From Acidobacteriota bacterium (lineage in GTDB: Bacteria > Acidobacteriota > Terriglobia > Bryobacterales > Bryobacteraceae), in assembly GCA_021788955.1 (NCBI GenBank), contig JAJYKC010000167.1, positions 1 through 6,177 of the forward strand: a DNA stretch of 6,177 nt, read 5' to 3'. A program made the position numbers and the translations under genes. Numbering within the stretch: the first letter of the stretch is position 1; the number at the start of each line of letters is the position of its first letter. Under the pieces are notes generated by a model. The model did not search any database, was not told the DNA's origin, and saw only the letters and a program-made list of their open reading frames with translations. Of this stretch, positions 1 to 5,010 are shown piece by piece.

Positions 1-127
1 TGGGGCATCGGTTGATACCTGAAAGTTCATTATAGGGTTGCGTAACCGAGCGCATGTATGGCGGTCTTGTTACGATGGCGGCGCGACGCGAGAACAGGAA
101 CACGGGTTTAGAAGCGCCCTGCCTAGA

Positions 128-166
128 GTCGCTGCCTGGAGTCCAAATTTGGACCCCAAATGGACT
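128..166 (+). repeat. Degenerate repeat of island right end (copy 1), coding-like
   Basis: This 39-bp segment aligns without gaps to 4355-4393 with 30 of 39 identical bases. Read in the plus frame shared with the open frame at 38, it gives VAAWSPNLDPKWT; the other copy gives VAAWPPKLESKWT. Six of the nine differences fall at third codon positions, as expected for protein-coding DNA under selection. It also contains a perfect 14-bp palindrome, GTCCAAATTTGGAC, at 141-154. It may be the tail of a gene of the mobile element, or a protein-binding arm site. The identity of the protein is unknown. Confidence 0.5.
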
Positions 167-173
167 TGGCGTG

Positions 174-196
174 CCTCTTCCGCGATGTGGAAGCGC
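174..196 (-). repeat. Partial mimic of the tRNA-Ala anticodon stem-loop
   Basis: CCTCTTCC, six unrelated bases, then TGGAAGCGC. The real tRNA gene has the same two blocks with the same six-base separation at 4470-4492. The blocks form the CTTCC/GGAAG anticodon stem; the loop bases differ (GCGATG here, ATGCCA in the tRNA). Tyrosine recombinases that use tRNA genes often bind such an inverted repeat flanking a roughly 7-bp crossover region, so this could be a decayed or alternative core site. Part of it also aligns loosely with GGAGCGGC near 4396, so coincidence on top of homology is possible. Confidence 0.35.
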
Positions 197-235
197 ACAA
201 GCATTTTCGTAAGTATATGTTTTATTGGGCTTTGT

Positions 236-284
236 TTTGGTGGACCTGGTGAGATTCGAACTCACGACCTCTTCCATGCCATGG
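236..284 (-). repeat. Left att copy, 3' fragment of tRNA-Ala (pseudo-tRNA)
   Basis: This stretch is a perfect 49-bp match to 4438-4486. It holds the minus-strand tRNA-Ala sequence from the anticodon stem-loop through the T arm, acceptor 3' strand and CCA. It stops at CCATGG: beyond 284 the sequence turns to CCGACA instead of the AAGCGCGC needed for the 5' half. It therefore cannot make a tRNA. A perfect partial duplication of a tRNA 3' end at the far side of foreign DNA is the classical mark of integration by a tyrosine recombinase. Confidence 0.9.
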
Positions 285-348
285 CCGACATTTGAATGAC
301 TTACAGCGACCACTGACAAAAAACACAAGACTTAGCATATCGCGTTTT

Positions 349-405
349 GGACCCAGTTTGGTCCCAGTTCGCGAATCTTATCGCAGTTCGACCCAGTTTG
401 GACCC
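349..405. repeat. Two 16-bp direct repeats spaced 40 bp, candidate arm or operator sites
   Basis: GACCCAGTTTGGTCCC at 350-365 and GACCCAGTTTGGACCC at 390-405 differ at one base and start exactly 40 bp apart, close to four helical turns. The first copy includes a dyad, GGACC/GGTCC, at 349-364 around a 6-bp centre. They lie 65-170 bp inside the left att copy, where arm-type binding sites of tyrosine integrases are expected. Variants on the GTCCAAA/TTTGGAC theme occur near the other ends (141-154, 4381-4392). A regulatory role for the downstream operon is the alternative. Confidence 0.45.
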
Positions 406-619
406 TCTTCGACGGGATTCACATCGCGATAACGACCTGGAAGTTCACGTGCCTTCACGCGCGCGCGCCGCCGTTTCCGCCCTCTGTTTGTTCCCGTATT
501 ACGATACGCGAGACGAAGACAAGAGTTTTCCCTATACATGCAGAATCGCTAGCGCCCACCGCTTTGGCCCGACGTGATCTGTGGTCAGCGGCTCCGTTGG
601 GCGCGCCAGAACAGATTGC
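406..619. other. Non-coding left arm of the island
   Basis: No supported gene was found. Open frames here lack a ribosome-binding site or overlap ietA antisense. Small symmetric motifs are present: an alternating purine-pyrimidine run at 457-468, an inverted repeat CGTAT-TACG-ATACG at 495-508, and an 8-bp palindrome CGCTAGCG at 547-554. None can be assigned a role; they could be operators for the operon that starts near 650. Confidence 0.4.
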
Positions 620-647
620 TTGTGAAGTGTCGTCATTGGCGTATGAT
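620..647 (+). promoter_or_regulatory. Candidate sigma-70-type promoter for ietAS
   Basis: TTGTGA at 620-625 (four of six to the -35 consensus) is followed after 16 bp by TATGAT at 642-647 (five of six to TATAAT). Transcription would begin near 654, giving a leader of about 55 nt before the ATPase start at 711. It is the best-placed match upstream of the operon but was found by eye only. Confidence 0.45.
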
Positions 648-695
648 GGACATGAGCTGGACCTTTGCGAGGAGAGAGCAGCCGGATTCCGCCCC

Positions 696-702
696 TAAGG
701 AA
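696..702 (+). promoter_or_regulatory. Shine-Dalgarno of the AAA+ ATPase gene
   Basis: TAAGGAA ends 8 nt before the ATG at 711. This spacing and purine content support 711 as the start rather than the next in-frame methionine at codon 7. Confidence 0.65.
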
Positions 703-710
703 TACAAACC

Positions 711-1700
711 ATGAGCGCGGCCCAACACATGATCGCATTACTGCGCAGCCACCTTGCTGGCGACGACCAGGAGTTCCTGTCCGTCGCGATGCAGGCGGCC
801 GCACATGAGGCTCGCCTAGGCCACACTTCGATCGCACAACAGCTTCGAGATCTGGTCGACGAAGCGAAACGCCGTTCTTCCGCTGCCCGCGCTCGCGCTG
901 GCCAGTTGATCGTCCTCGAACCGCGCGGCGAACTCGCCAATGTCTTGTCCGTTCAGACACCCACCGTCCGGCTCAGCGACATGGCGATACCCGAAGCATT
1001 GTCGGAGCGACTGTGTCGCGTGCTGCTGGAGCATCGACAACAGAAGAAGCTTCGAGAACACGGGTTGCATCCCCGCAGGAAGCTCTTGCTCATCGGGCCG
1101 CCGGGCACGGGCAAGACGATGACGGCATCCGCGCTGGCCGGAGAGTTGCACCTCCCGCTCTTCACGATCATGCTTGAGGGCCTGATCTCGAAGTTCATGG
1201 GCGAAACAGCGGCCAAGCTACGTTTGGTCTTTGAAGCGATTCGACAGACGGAAGGCGTATATTTCTTCGACGAGTTTGACGCTCTGGGCGCCCATCGCAA
1301 TCAACCGAATGACGTGGGCGAAATCCGCAGAGTGTTGAATTCTTTCCTGCAATTACTTGAGAAAGACACTTCGGTAAGCCTGATCATCGCCGCTACAAAC
1401 CATCCAGAATTACTGGATCGCGCGTTGTTCCGGCGCTTCGACGATGTCGTTGAATACCAGCTACCCGATTCTGGCGTTGCCCAGCAGATCATGGAACGTA
1501 AGCTGGCCATCTTCCAGGCGGCCGACATCGAATGGACACGAATCCTTCCGGCTGTGAGCGGGCTGAGCCATGCAGACTTGGCGCGCGCAAGTGAAGACGC
1601 CGCCAAGTGGGCCGTCTTGAACGGATCGACTGCGGTAACAACCGATTCCCTATTGGCTGCCACTCAGGAACGAAAGGCGGCATCCCGCCTAGATGGCTGA
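711..1700 (+). CDS. ietA: AAA+ ATPase of the IetAS pair (IetA-like)
   Basis: This is a 329-aa cytoplasmic AAA+ ATPase of the classical FtsH/spastin-like clade, and the ATPase half of an ATPase/S8-protease operon. Residues 1 to about 85 are a helical N-terminal region with no recognised domain. Residues about 90-325 form one AAA+ module: Walker A GPPGTGKT at 129-136 (K135), a pore-loop-like ISKFMGET at 159-166, Walker B VYFFDEFD at 183-190 (D187, E188), sensor-1 AATN ending at N230, arginine-finger motif RALFRRFD at 237-244, and a sensor-2 region GLSHADLARAS at 284-294. There is no membrane segment and no HExxH zinc-protease motif, so it is not FtsH. Its stop overlaps the protease start by 8 nt, so the two are co-translated. 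IetA of Agrobacterium acts as the antitoxin-like partner of the protease IetS, and IetAS was later reported as an antiphage system. By analogy this protein should restrain, load or activate the protease, with ATP hydrolysis as the probable switch. AAA+ identity is certain; the IetA assignment rests on the pairing and size. Confidence 0.85.
   Translation: MSAAQHMIALLRSHLAGDDQEFLSVAMQAAAHEARLGHTSIAQQLRDLVDEAKRRSSAARARAGQLIVLEPRGELANVLSVQTPTVRLSDMAIPEALSERLCRVLLEHRQQKKLREHGLHPRRKLLLIGPPGTGKTMTASALAGELHLPLFTIMLEGLISKFMGETAAKLRLVFEAIRQTEGVYFFDEFDALGAHRNQPNDVGEIRRVLNSFLQLLEKDTSVSLIIAATNHPELLDRALFRRFDDVVEYQLPDSGVAQQIMERKLAIFQAADIEWTRILPAVSGLSHADLARASEDAAKWAVLNGSTAVTTDSLLAATQERKAASRLDG
1675..1690 (+). 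promoter_or_regulatory. Hairpin covering the protease ribosome-binding site
   Basis: AGGCGG, loop CATC, CCGCCT forms a perfect 6-bp GC-rich stem ending 2 nt before the protease ATG at 1693. The left arm contains the only purine-rich, Shine-Dalgarno-like sequence (AAAGG) before that start, though it lies rather far upstream. Ribosomes finishing the ATPase gene would melt the stem. This suggests the protease is made mainly by coupled translation, a sensible safeguard for a potentially toxic enzyme. The fold is seen directly; the effect is inferred. Confidence 0.55.
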
Positions 1701-4152
1701 ATTCCCCCGCGAGTTGCCGCACCTCTACTTGCGGGGAAGCGGCCAGGCCGAGCCATATACGAGTAAACGCCGGGCAGGTGCACTTCCATTGCCGCAGCGC
1801 GATCGCGCGGGACACGCTGAAGCGCTTCGGATCGCGCTCGAAGGGGCGTTCGCGGCGGGCCGTGTGCGACGCCAGGAACGGGATCCCAACATAGCCGCAG
1901 GCACACCAGGGCTCTACTTCGATTTCGAGATCCCTCCGGGCTCGGAAGAAGCAGTTGAGCTGCTTGAGAACAGAACCAAGCACATCGAGCTTGTGGCCGT
2001 CCGTCAAGCCGCAGAGGGAAGTCCTGTGCTGGCGACGGTGTTTGTTCCCGATTCAGCCACGGATCACTTCCTGAAGAAGATCGACGCGTATCGAGCGGAG
2101 CAGACCAAGAAGGGCAAGCCGAAGAATGAGGCTCTAATCGCCCGCATTGAGAACATTGCGCTTGCCGCAGTGCGTTCGCTCTTTACAGACGACCCAGCAT
2201 TACTGCCCGACGCGGAGCAACAGGTTTGGTGGGAAGTTTGGATTCGACAGGGCCATGCGGAAACCTTCGACGCCGTCGCGCAACGACTTGAAATTCCTGT
2301 TCAACAGCAACGCCTCGTGTTCCCTGATCGTGAAGTTCGTTTGGTTTTCGGCACCGAAATCACGATCGCACGTCTCTTCCTGAATAGTGACGCCATTGCA
2401 GAGCTGCGTCGCGCAAAGGATAGCCCGGCCGAATTCATTCGGTGGTCCAACGTGGAACAGGCGGCAGCAGCCGCGGATCTGGTTGGCCGGCTTGTCAATC
2501 CGGAGCGTCAGGATATTGCCGTCTGTGTTCTTGATACCGGTGTAACGCAAGCCCATCCATTGATTGCTCCCGCTCTCGATCCCAACGACGTCCATGCCTA
2601 CGATCCCGCCTGGATGGGCGGTGACAGCCACGGCCATGGAACGAACATGGCCGGTACTGCCCTTTACGGCGACTTGACCCCTTTGATAGCGCAGAACAGC
2701 CCAGTTCATCTGACACACCGGCTGGAGTCTGTGAAGGTGCTTCCGGACCAGGGGCAGAACGACCCGCGGTTGTACGGCGCGATTACGCGCGAATCCATCG
2801 CGCGTGCCGAAGTTCAAGCGCCAGGCCGGTGGCGCGCGGTGTGCATGGCGGTGACCAGCGGGCTGGGAACCAACCTCGGCCGCCCCTCGTCCTGGTCGGC
2901 GGCCGTTGATCAGATCTGTTTCGGTGTCGAGACGACACCAAAATTGGTGTTGATCTCGGCCGGGAACGTCCGCGATCAGATTTCGAGCAATGGCTATCCG
3001 GCTCGGAACGAGACGGAGCCAATCGAAAATCCCGCGCAGTCTTGGAATGCGATCACGGTTGGCGCCTATACCGAGAAGACTACTCTTATCGATCCAACCT
3101 ATGCCGGTTGGCAGCCGATTGCACCAGCGGGCGACTTGTCGCCGTCGAGCCGCACCTCGGTCTCATGGGAAAAGAAGTGGCCCCTTAAGCCTGACGTCGT
3201 TCTCGAGGGCGGAAATTGGGCGGCACTTGGTGACCAGTCCGATTGCCCGGATGACCTTGGTCTCTTGACAACGTATCGTGATCCTACCACGCGGCACTTC
3301 GATATTTTCCGCGACACGAGCGCGGCAACTGCGATGGCTGGGAATCTGGCTGGCAGGATCATCGCGGCTGTTCCCGATCGCTGGCCAGAAACCATCCGGG
3401 CGCTCATGGTTCATTCGGCGGAGTGGACCCCTGCGATGAAACAGCAGCTCGATGCCGCCGGGTCAGAGCAGCAAAAGCGAGCCGTTCTTCGAAAGTATGG
3501 ATATGGTGTTCCCAGCTACGAGCGCGCGGTCCTGAGTACTCTGAACGATCTGACGCTGATCGCAGAGGACGAACTCCAGCCACTTTGGAAGGACGACACA
3601 GACGGAAGGATCAAGAGCCGTTACATGAACCTCCATCAGTTGCCCTGGCCACGAGCCGAGCTGCAGCAGTTGGCGGAAACCGAAGTCAAGTTGCGCGTCA
3701 CGCTTTCATATTTCATCGAGCCGAATCCCGGTGAACGCGGCTGGTTGCGCAGACACCGTTACGCATCCCATGGCCTCCGGTTTGCCGTCAAGCGGGCGCT
3801 GGAGAGCGTCGACAACTTCCGCCAACGGATAAATGCCGCTGTAGCCGCCGAAGAAGCGGGAATCGAGGCCATGGACGCCGGGCCCGACAATTGGGTCTTG
3901 GGCGGCCGGTTACGTGACCTCGGCTCCACACACTCCGATTTCTGGCGCGGCACCGCCGCCGAGCTCGCGGAGCGCTCCGCGATCGGAGTCTACCCTATCG
4001 GTGGATGGTGGAAAGAGAATCCCAGCCACCTGCGCTACGGGCGAAGCGTTCGCTATGCATTGATCGTCTCTATCCGGGCAGTGAACGGTGACGTGAACAT
4101 CTACACTCCCGTGCAAGTCCAAATCGCTGCGCCGATCCCGATTAAGGCGTAG
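1693..4152 (+). CDS. ietS: Subtilisin-like (S8) serine protease of the IetAS pair (IetS-like)
   Basis: This is an 819-aa intracellular subtilase. It has no signal peptide or membrane segment, unlike secreted subtilisins. Residues 1 to about 265 form an N-terminal domain that I cannot assign. Its first 50 residues (LPHLYLRG, then EPYTS and LPLPQRDRAGHAEAL) are typical of S8 proteins paired with AAA+ ATPases. The S8 domain spans about 272-575 with a complete catalytic set: D281 in VCVLDTGV, H315 in SHGHGTNMAGT, the oxyanion N425 in LISAGN, and S543 in DTSAATAMAG. Residues about 590-819 form a C-terminal region with probable beta strands (LRVTLSYFIEPNPG near 667-680) and no named domain. The start ATGGCTGA overlaps the ATPase stop, and a hairpin covers the upstream purine stretch. 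The intact active site suggests a working enzyme. By analogy to IetS of Agrobacterium and the IetAS antiphage system, it would cleave host or phage proteins when released from or directed by the ATPase; the substrate is unknown. Protease identity is very strong; the defence role is inferred from family and context. Confidence 0.85.
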   Translation: MAEFPRELPHLYLRGSGQAEPYTSKRRAGALPLPQRDRAGHAEALRIALEGAFAAGRVRRQERDPNIAAGTPGLYFDFEIPPGSEEAVELLENRTKHIELVAVRQAAEGSPVLATVFVPDSATDHFLKKIDAYRAEQTKKGKPKNEALIARIENIALAAVRSLFTDDPALLPDAEQQVWWEVWIRQGHAETFDAVAQRLEIPVQQQRLVFPDREVRLVFGTEITIARLFLNSDAIAELRRAKDSPAEFIRWSNVEQAAAAADLVGRLVNPERQDIAVCVLDTGVTQAHPLIAPALDPNDVHAYDPAWMGGDSHGHGTNMAGTALYGDLTPLIAQNSPVHLTHRLESVKVLPDQGQNDPRLYGAITRESIARAEVQAPGRWRAVCMAVTSGLGTNLGRPSSWSAAVDQICFGVETTPKLVLISAGNVRDQISSNGYPARNETEPIENPAQSWNAITVGAYTEKTTLIDPTYAGWQPIAPAGDLSPSSRTSVSWEKKWPLKPDVVLEGGNWAALGDQSDCPDDLGLLTTYRDPTTRHFDIFRDTSAATAMAGNLAGRIIAAVPDRWPETIRALMVHSAEWTPAMKQQLDAAGSEQQKRAVLRKYGYGVPSYERAVLSTLNDLTLIAEDELQPLWKDDTDGRIKSRYMNLHQLPWPRAELQQLAETEVKLRVTLSYFIEPNPGERGWLRRHRYASHGLRFAVKRALESVDNFRQRINAAVAAEEAGIEAMDAGPDNWVLGGRLRDLGSTHSDFWRGTAAELAERSAIGVYPIGGWWKENPSHLRYGRSVRYALIVSIRAVNGDVNIYTPVQVQIAAPIPIKA

Positions 4153-4171
4153 GGCGCCGCCGTTTATTGGA

Positions 4172-4186
4172 TGATCTTGGAGATCA
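4172..4186 (+). terminator. Small hairpin after the protease gene, weak terminator candidate
   Basis: TGATCT-TGG-AGATCA is a perfect 6-bp stem with a 3-nt loop, 19 nt after the protease stop. It lacks a following T-run, so intrinsic termination is doubtful. It could protect the 3' end or mark a Rho-dependent site. Confidence 0.25.
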
Positions 4187-4305
4187 GCATTGCCGCTAGA
4201 ATCGGGGGTGCTTCTGGTGGCGATGGCGAAGTCTCTGGCAGCGGTTTGATCTCCCCCGTCCTATTTCCGGCTTGCCGTTCGCTTCAGGCGCTCGCCGCGA
4301 GTGAT

Positions 4306-4358
4306 CTACGTCGGTCACTGTTTTCTCCCTCTTAGCACAGGGCTAGAGACCGATGTAG
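4306..4358. repeat. Long imperfect inverted repeat at the island right end
   Basis: CTACGTCGGTC at 4306-4316 pairs with GACCGATGTAG at 4348-4358, ten of eleven Watson-Crick pairs plus a G-T that becomes G-U in plus-strand RNA. Inside, TCT/AGA (4324-4326 with 4345-4347) and CCCT/AGGG (4327-4330 with 4339-4342) extend the fold around an 8-nt loop. No T-run follows on either strand. It could be a small structured RNA, a single-stranded DNA fold or a binding site; nothing decides between them. Confidence 0.4.
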
Positions 4359-4393
4359 CGGCGTGGCCTCCAAAATTAGAGTCCAAATGGACT
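4355..4393 (+). repeat. Degenerate repeat of the left flank (copy 2), coding-like
   Basis: This is the second copy of the 39-bp segment at 128-166. It reads VAAWPPKLESKWT in the frame open from 4250 to 4426 and lies 44 bp before the right att copy, against 69 bp for copy 1 and the left att copy. The conserved order, segment then att, on the same side of both att copies argues that both are right ends of related elements. Confidence 0.5.
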
Positions 4394-4437
4394 CCGGAGC
4401 GGCCACAAACAACTCGTGGGCGCTAGTTTTTGAGGAA

Positions 4438-4486
4438 TTTGGTGGACCTGGTGAGATTCGAACTCACGACCTCTTCCATGCCATGG
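4438..4486 (-). repeat. Right att copy inside the intact tRNA-Ala gene
   Basis: This is a perfect 49-bp match to 236-284. It covers the tRNA from the anticodon stem-loop to CCA plus two bases beyond. Identity breaks at A4437 on the left and at A4487 on the right. The crossover lies somewhere within this block; the CTTCC/GGAAG anticodon stem with its 7-nt loop (overlapping the block edge) is a likely place. Confidence 0.9.
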
Positions 4487-4515
4487 AAGCGCGCTCCCAA
4501 CTGCGCCACAGGCCC
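4440..4515 (-). tRNA. tRNA-Ala (anticodon GGC), intact, CCA encoded
   Basis: The minus strand folds into a complete 76-nt cloverleaf. The acceptor stem is GGGCCTG with CAGGTCC (one G-U pair), the D stem is GCGC/GCGC, the anticodon stem is CTTCC/GGAAG with loop ATGGCAT and anticodon GGC, and the T arm is GTGAG-TTCGAAT-CTCAC. The discriminator base is A, followed by an encoded CCA. It reads GCC alanine codons. It is the integration target of the island on its 3' side and stays functional because the element brings an identical 3' end. It is transcribed away from clpB, towards the island. Confidence 0.95.
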
Positions 4516-4534
4516 GTCCGGGCGACTGTGTTTG

Positions 4535-4543
4535 AGTATAGCA
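4535..4543 (-). promoter_or_regulatory. Extended -10 promoter of tRNA-Ala
   Basis: On the minus strand this reads TGCTATACT: a TGN extension followed by TATACT (five of six to TATAAT), about 20 nt before the tRNA 5' end. No good -35 element is visible, which fits an extended -10 promoter. The position gives a leader of roughly 12 nt. Confidence 0.5.
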
Positions 4544-4824
4544 CTAAAGGAGATGTGCGCGCTTTCGGGGAAGCTTGGAATGTGGCCTCGCCGTGCGGTT
4601 ACTGACGAAGGCCCGTTGAACCCGTTCTGTCCGGGCCGCCGGTGTCGACGTATGCTCACCTGATGGATCACCGGAACTTCGGTCACAGGCGGCTTCGATC
4701 GAACCTCCGGCGTAGATTCATGAGGATACCTGCGAAACCTTCAGCCGTGTCGTCGCGGGCCTGCTAGCATCCTAACGATCCCGGCGCCCGTCCAACGCCA
4801 CGCAGGCTGCGGAAGGGTGACGGT
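4544..4824. other. Intergenic DNA between tRNA-Ala and the clpB upstream repeats
   Basis: I see no gene here on either strand. Frames that enter it from the tRNA are translations of tRNA sequence and have no start signals. No further tRNA, terminator with T-run, or long repeat was found. Confidence 0.5.
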
Positions 4825-4897
4825 CCGTGCGTCATTCGTGCGTCATGCTCGTAACCAGTTCATTTCATGAGAGAAATTGCTCATGAATGACGCACGG
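4825..4897. repeat. Nested direct and inverted repeats upstream of clpB
   Basis: The 10-mer CGTGCGTCAT occurs at 4826-4835 and 4837-4846 in direct orientation and at 4887-4896 inverted. The outer arms extend to 13 bp (CCGTGCGTCATTC at 4825-4837 with its complement at 4885-4897). Within lies a second perfect hairpin, TTCATGAG (4864-4871) with CTCATGAA (4880-4887), around an 8-nt loop. This looks like a multi-site operator or a small dispersed repeat element; the function is unknown. Confidence 0.55.
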
Positions 4898-4934
4898 GCG
4901 TAAATCCGAGTGGCACCGTCGTACCATGAGCCAC

Positions 4935-4970
4935 TTGTAGTGACCCTATTATGGTGTTATGCTGAGCATA
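4935..4970 (+). promoter_or_regulatory. Candidate clpB promoter with overlapping palindrome
   Basis: TTGTAG at 4935-4940 is followed after 17 bp by TATGCT at 4958-4963, a modest sigma-70-like pair (three and four of six). A perfect palindrome, TATGCT-G-AGCATA, at 4958-4970 covers the -10 and is a plausible operator. No clear sigma-32 promoter, CIRCE or HAIR element was found, so heat-shock control cannot be claimed. The leader before the ATG at 5011 would be about 40 nt. Confidence 0.3.
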
Positions 4971-5010
4971 GTTGATAGTAAAACACTAAGATCCTGACAG
5001 GCCGCATCCC

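Larger units (their letters stand above)
1..235. other. Probable att-proximal end of a neighbouring related element, no confident gene
   Basis: No convincing gene lies here. An open frame runs on the plus strand from after a stop at 20-22 to a stop at 293-295, but it reads straight through the tRNA-derived att repeat, so its end is not a normal protein end. The part that matters is 128-166, which resembles the right end of the island. Because similar DNA sits just left of both att copies, this stretch is best explained as the tRNA-proximal end of another element of the same kind rather than original chromosome. Its main part, and any integrase, would lie to the left of the window. This is inference from one short similarity. 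Confidence 0.45.
4187..4437. other. Non-coding right arm of the island
   Basis: There is no gene with a start, ribosome-binding site and recognisable product. A plus-strand frame is open from 4250 to a TAG at 4424-4426 and contains the coding-like repeat 4355-4393, so the stretch may hold the decayed tail of a gene once adjacent to the att site. It also holds a long imperfect hairpin (4306-4358), a GAGTCC/GGACTC dyad at 4379-4394 and an overlapping palindrome CTCCGGAG at 4392-4399, as expected for an integrase-binding arm. Confidence 0.45.
236..4486. mobile_element. Integrase-less genomic island in tRNA-Ala, carrying an ietAS operon
   Basis: The element is bounded by the 49-bp direct repeats 236-284 and 4438-4486. 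One repeat plus the interior gives a 4,202-bp unit. The only confident genes are the AAA+ ATPase and the S8 protease, both reading towards the tRNA. No tyrosine or serine recombinase, excisionase, relaxase or phage gene is visible inside. The tRNA remains intact because the element restores its 3' end. The likely reading is a defence island moved in trans by an integrase from elsewhere, or an element that has lost its integrase. The extent rests directly on the repeats; mobility is inferred. Confidence 0.8.

Noticed and set aside
38..295. Plus-strand 85-codon open frame ending in GGPGEIRTHDLFHAMADI
   Set aside because: Its end is a translation of the antisense of a tRNA fragment, a well-known annotation artefact. 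It starts at TTG without a ribosome-binding site. Only the 128-166 part shows any coding-like signal.
347..577. 76-codon plus-strand open frame at the island left end
   Set aside because: It starts at TTG inside a repeat, lacks a ribosome-binding site, and its N-terminal part is only the translated direct repeats.
532..960. 142-codon minus-strand open frame
   Set aside because: It runs antisense into the start of the ATPase gene, has arginine-rich composition typical of shadow frames in GC-rich DNA, and no start signal.
711..1700. ATPase as an FtsH-type membrane protease
   Set aside because: There are no membrane segments and no HExxH zinc site; the protease activity is on the separate S8 gene.
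285..4437. CRISPR array, retron, or IS element inside the island
   Set aside because: No regularly spaced repeats with unique spacers, no reverse transcriptase or transposase, and no terminal inverted repeats were seen.
4363..4686. Open frames on both strands across the tRNA-Ala gene
   Set aside because: The peptides (GEIRTHDL, VRFELTTSS, AQLGARFHGMEEVVSSNLTR types) are recurrent mistranslations of tRNA genes. The tRNA fully explains the sequence.
4930..5010. Sigma-32, CIRCE or HspR (HAIR) control of clpB
   Set aside because: CTTGTAG and CCCTATTA resemble sigma-32 elements but are only about 3 bp apart. No CIRCE or CTTGAGT-N7-ACTCAAG match was found.
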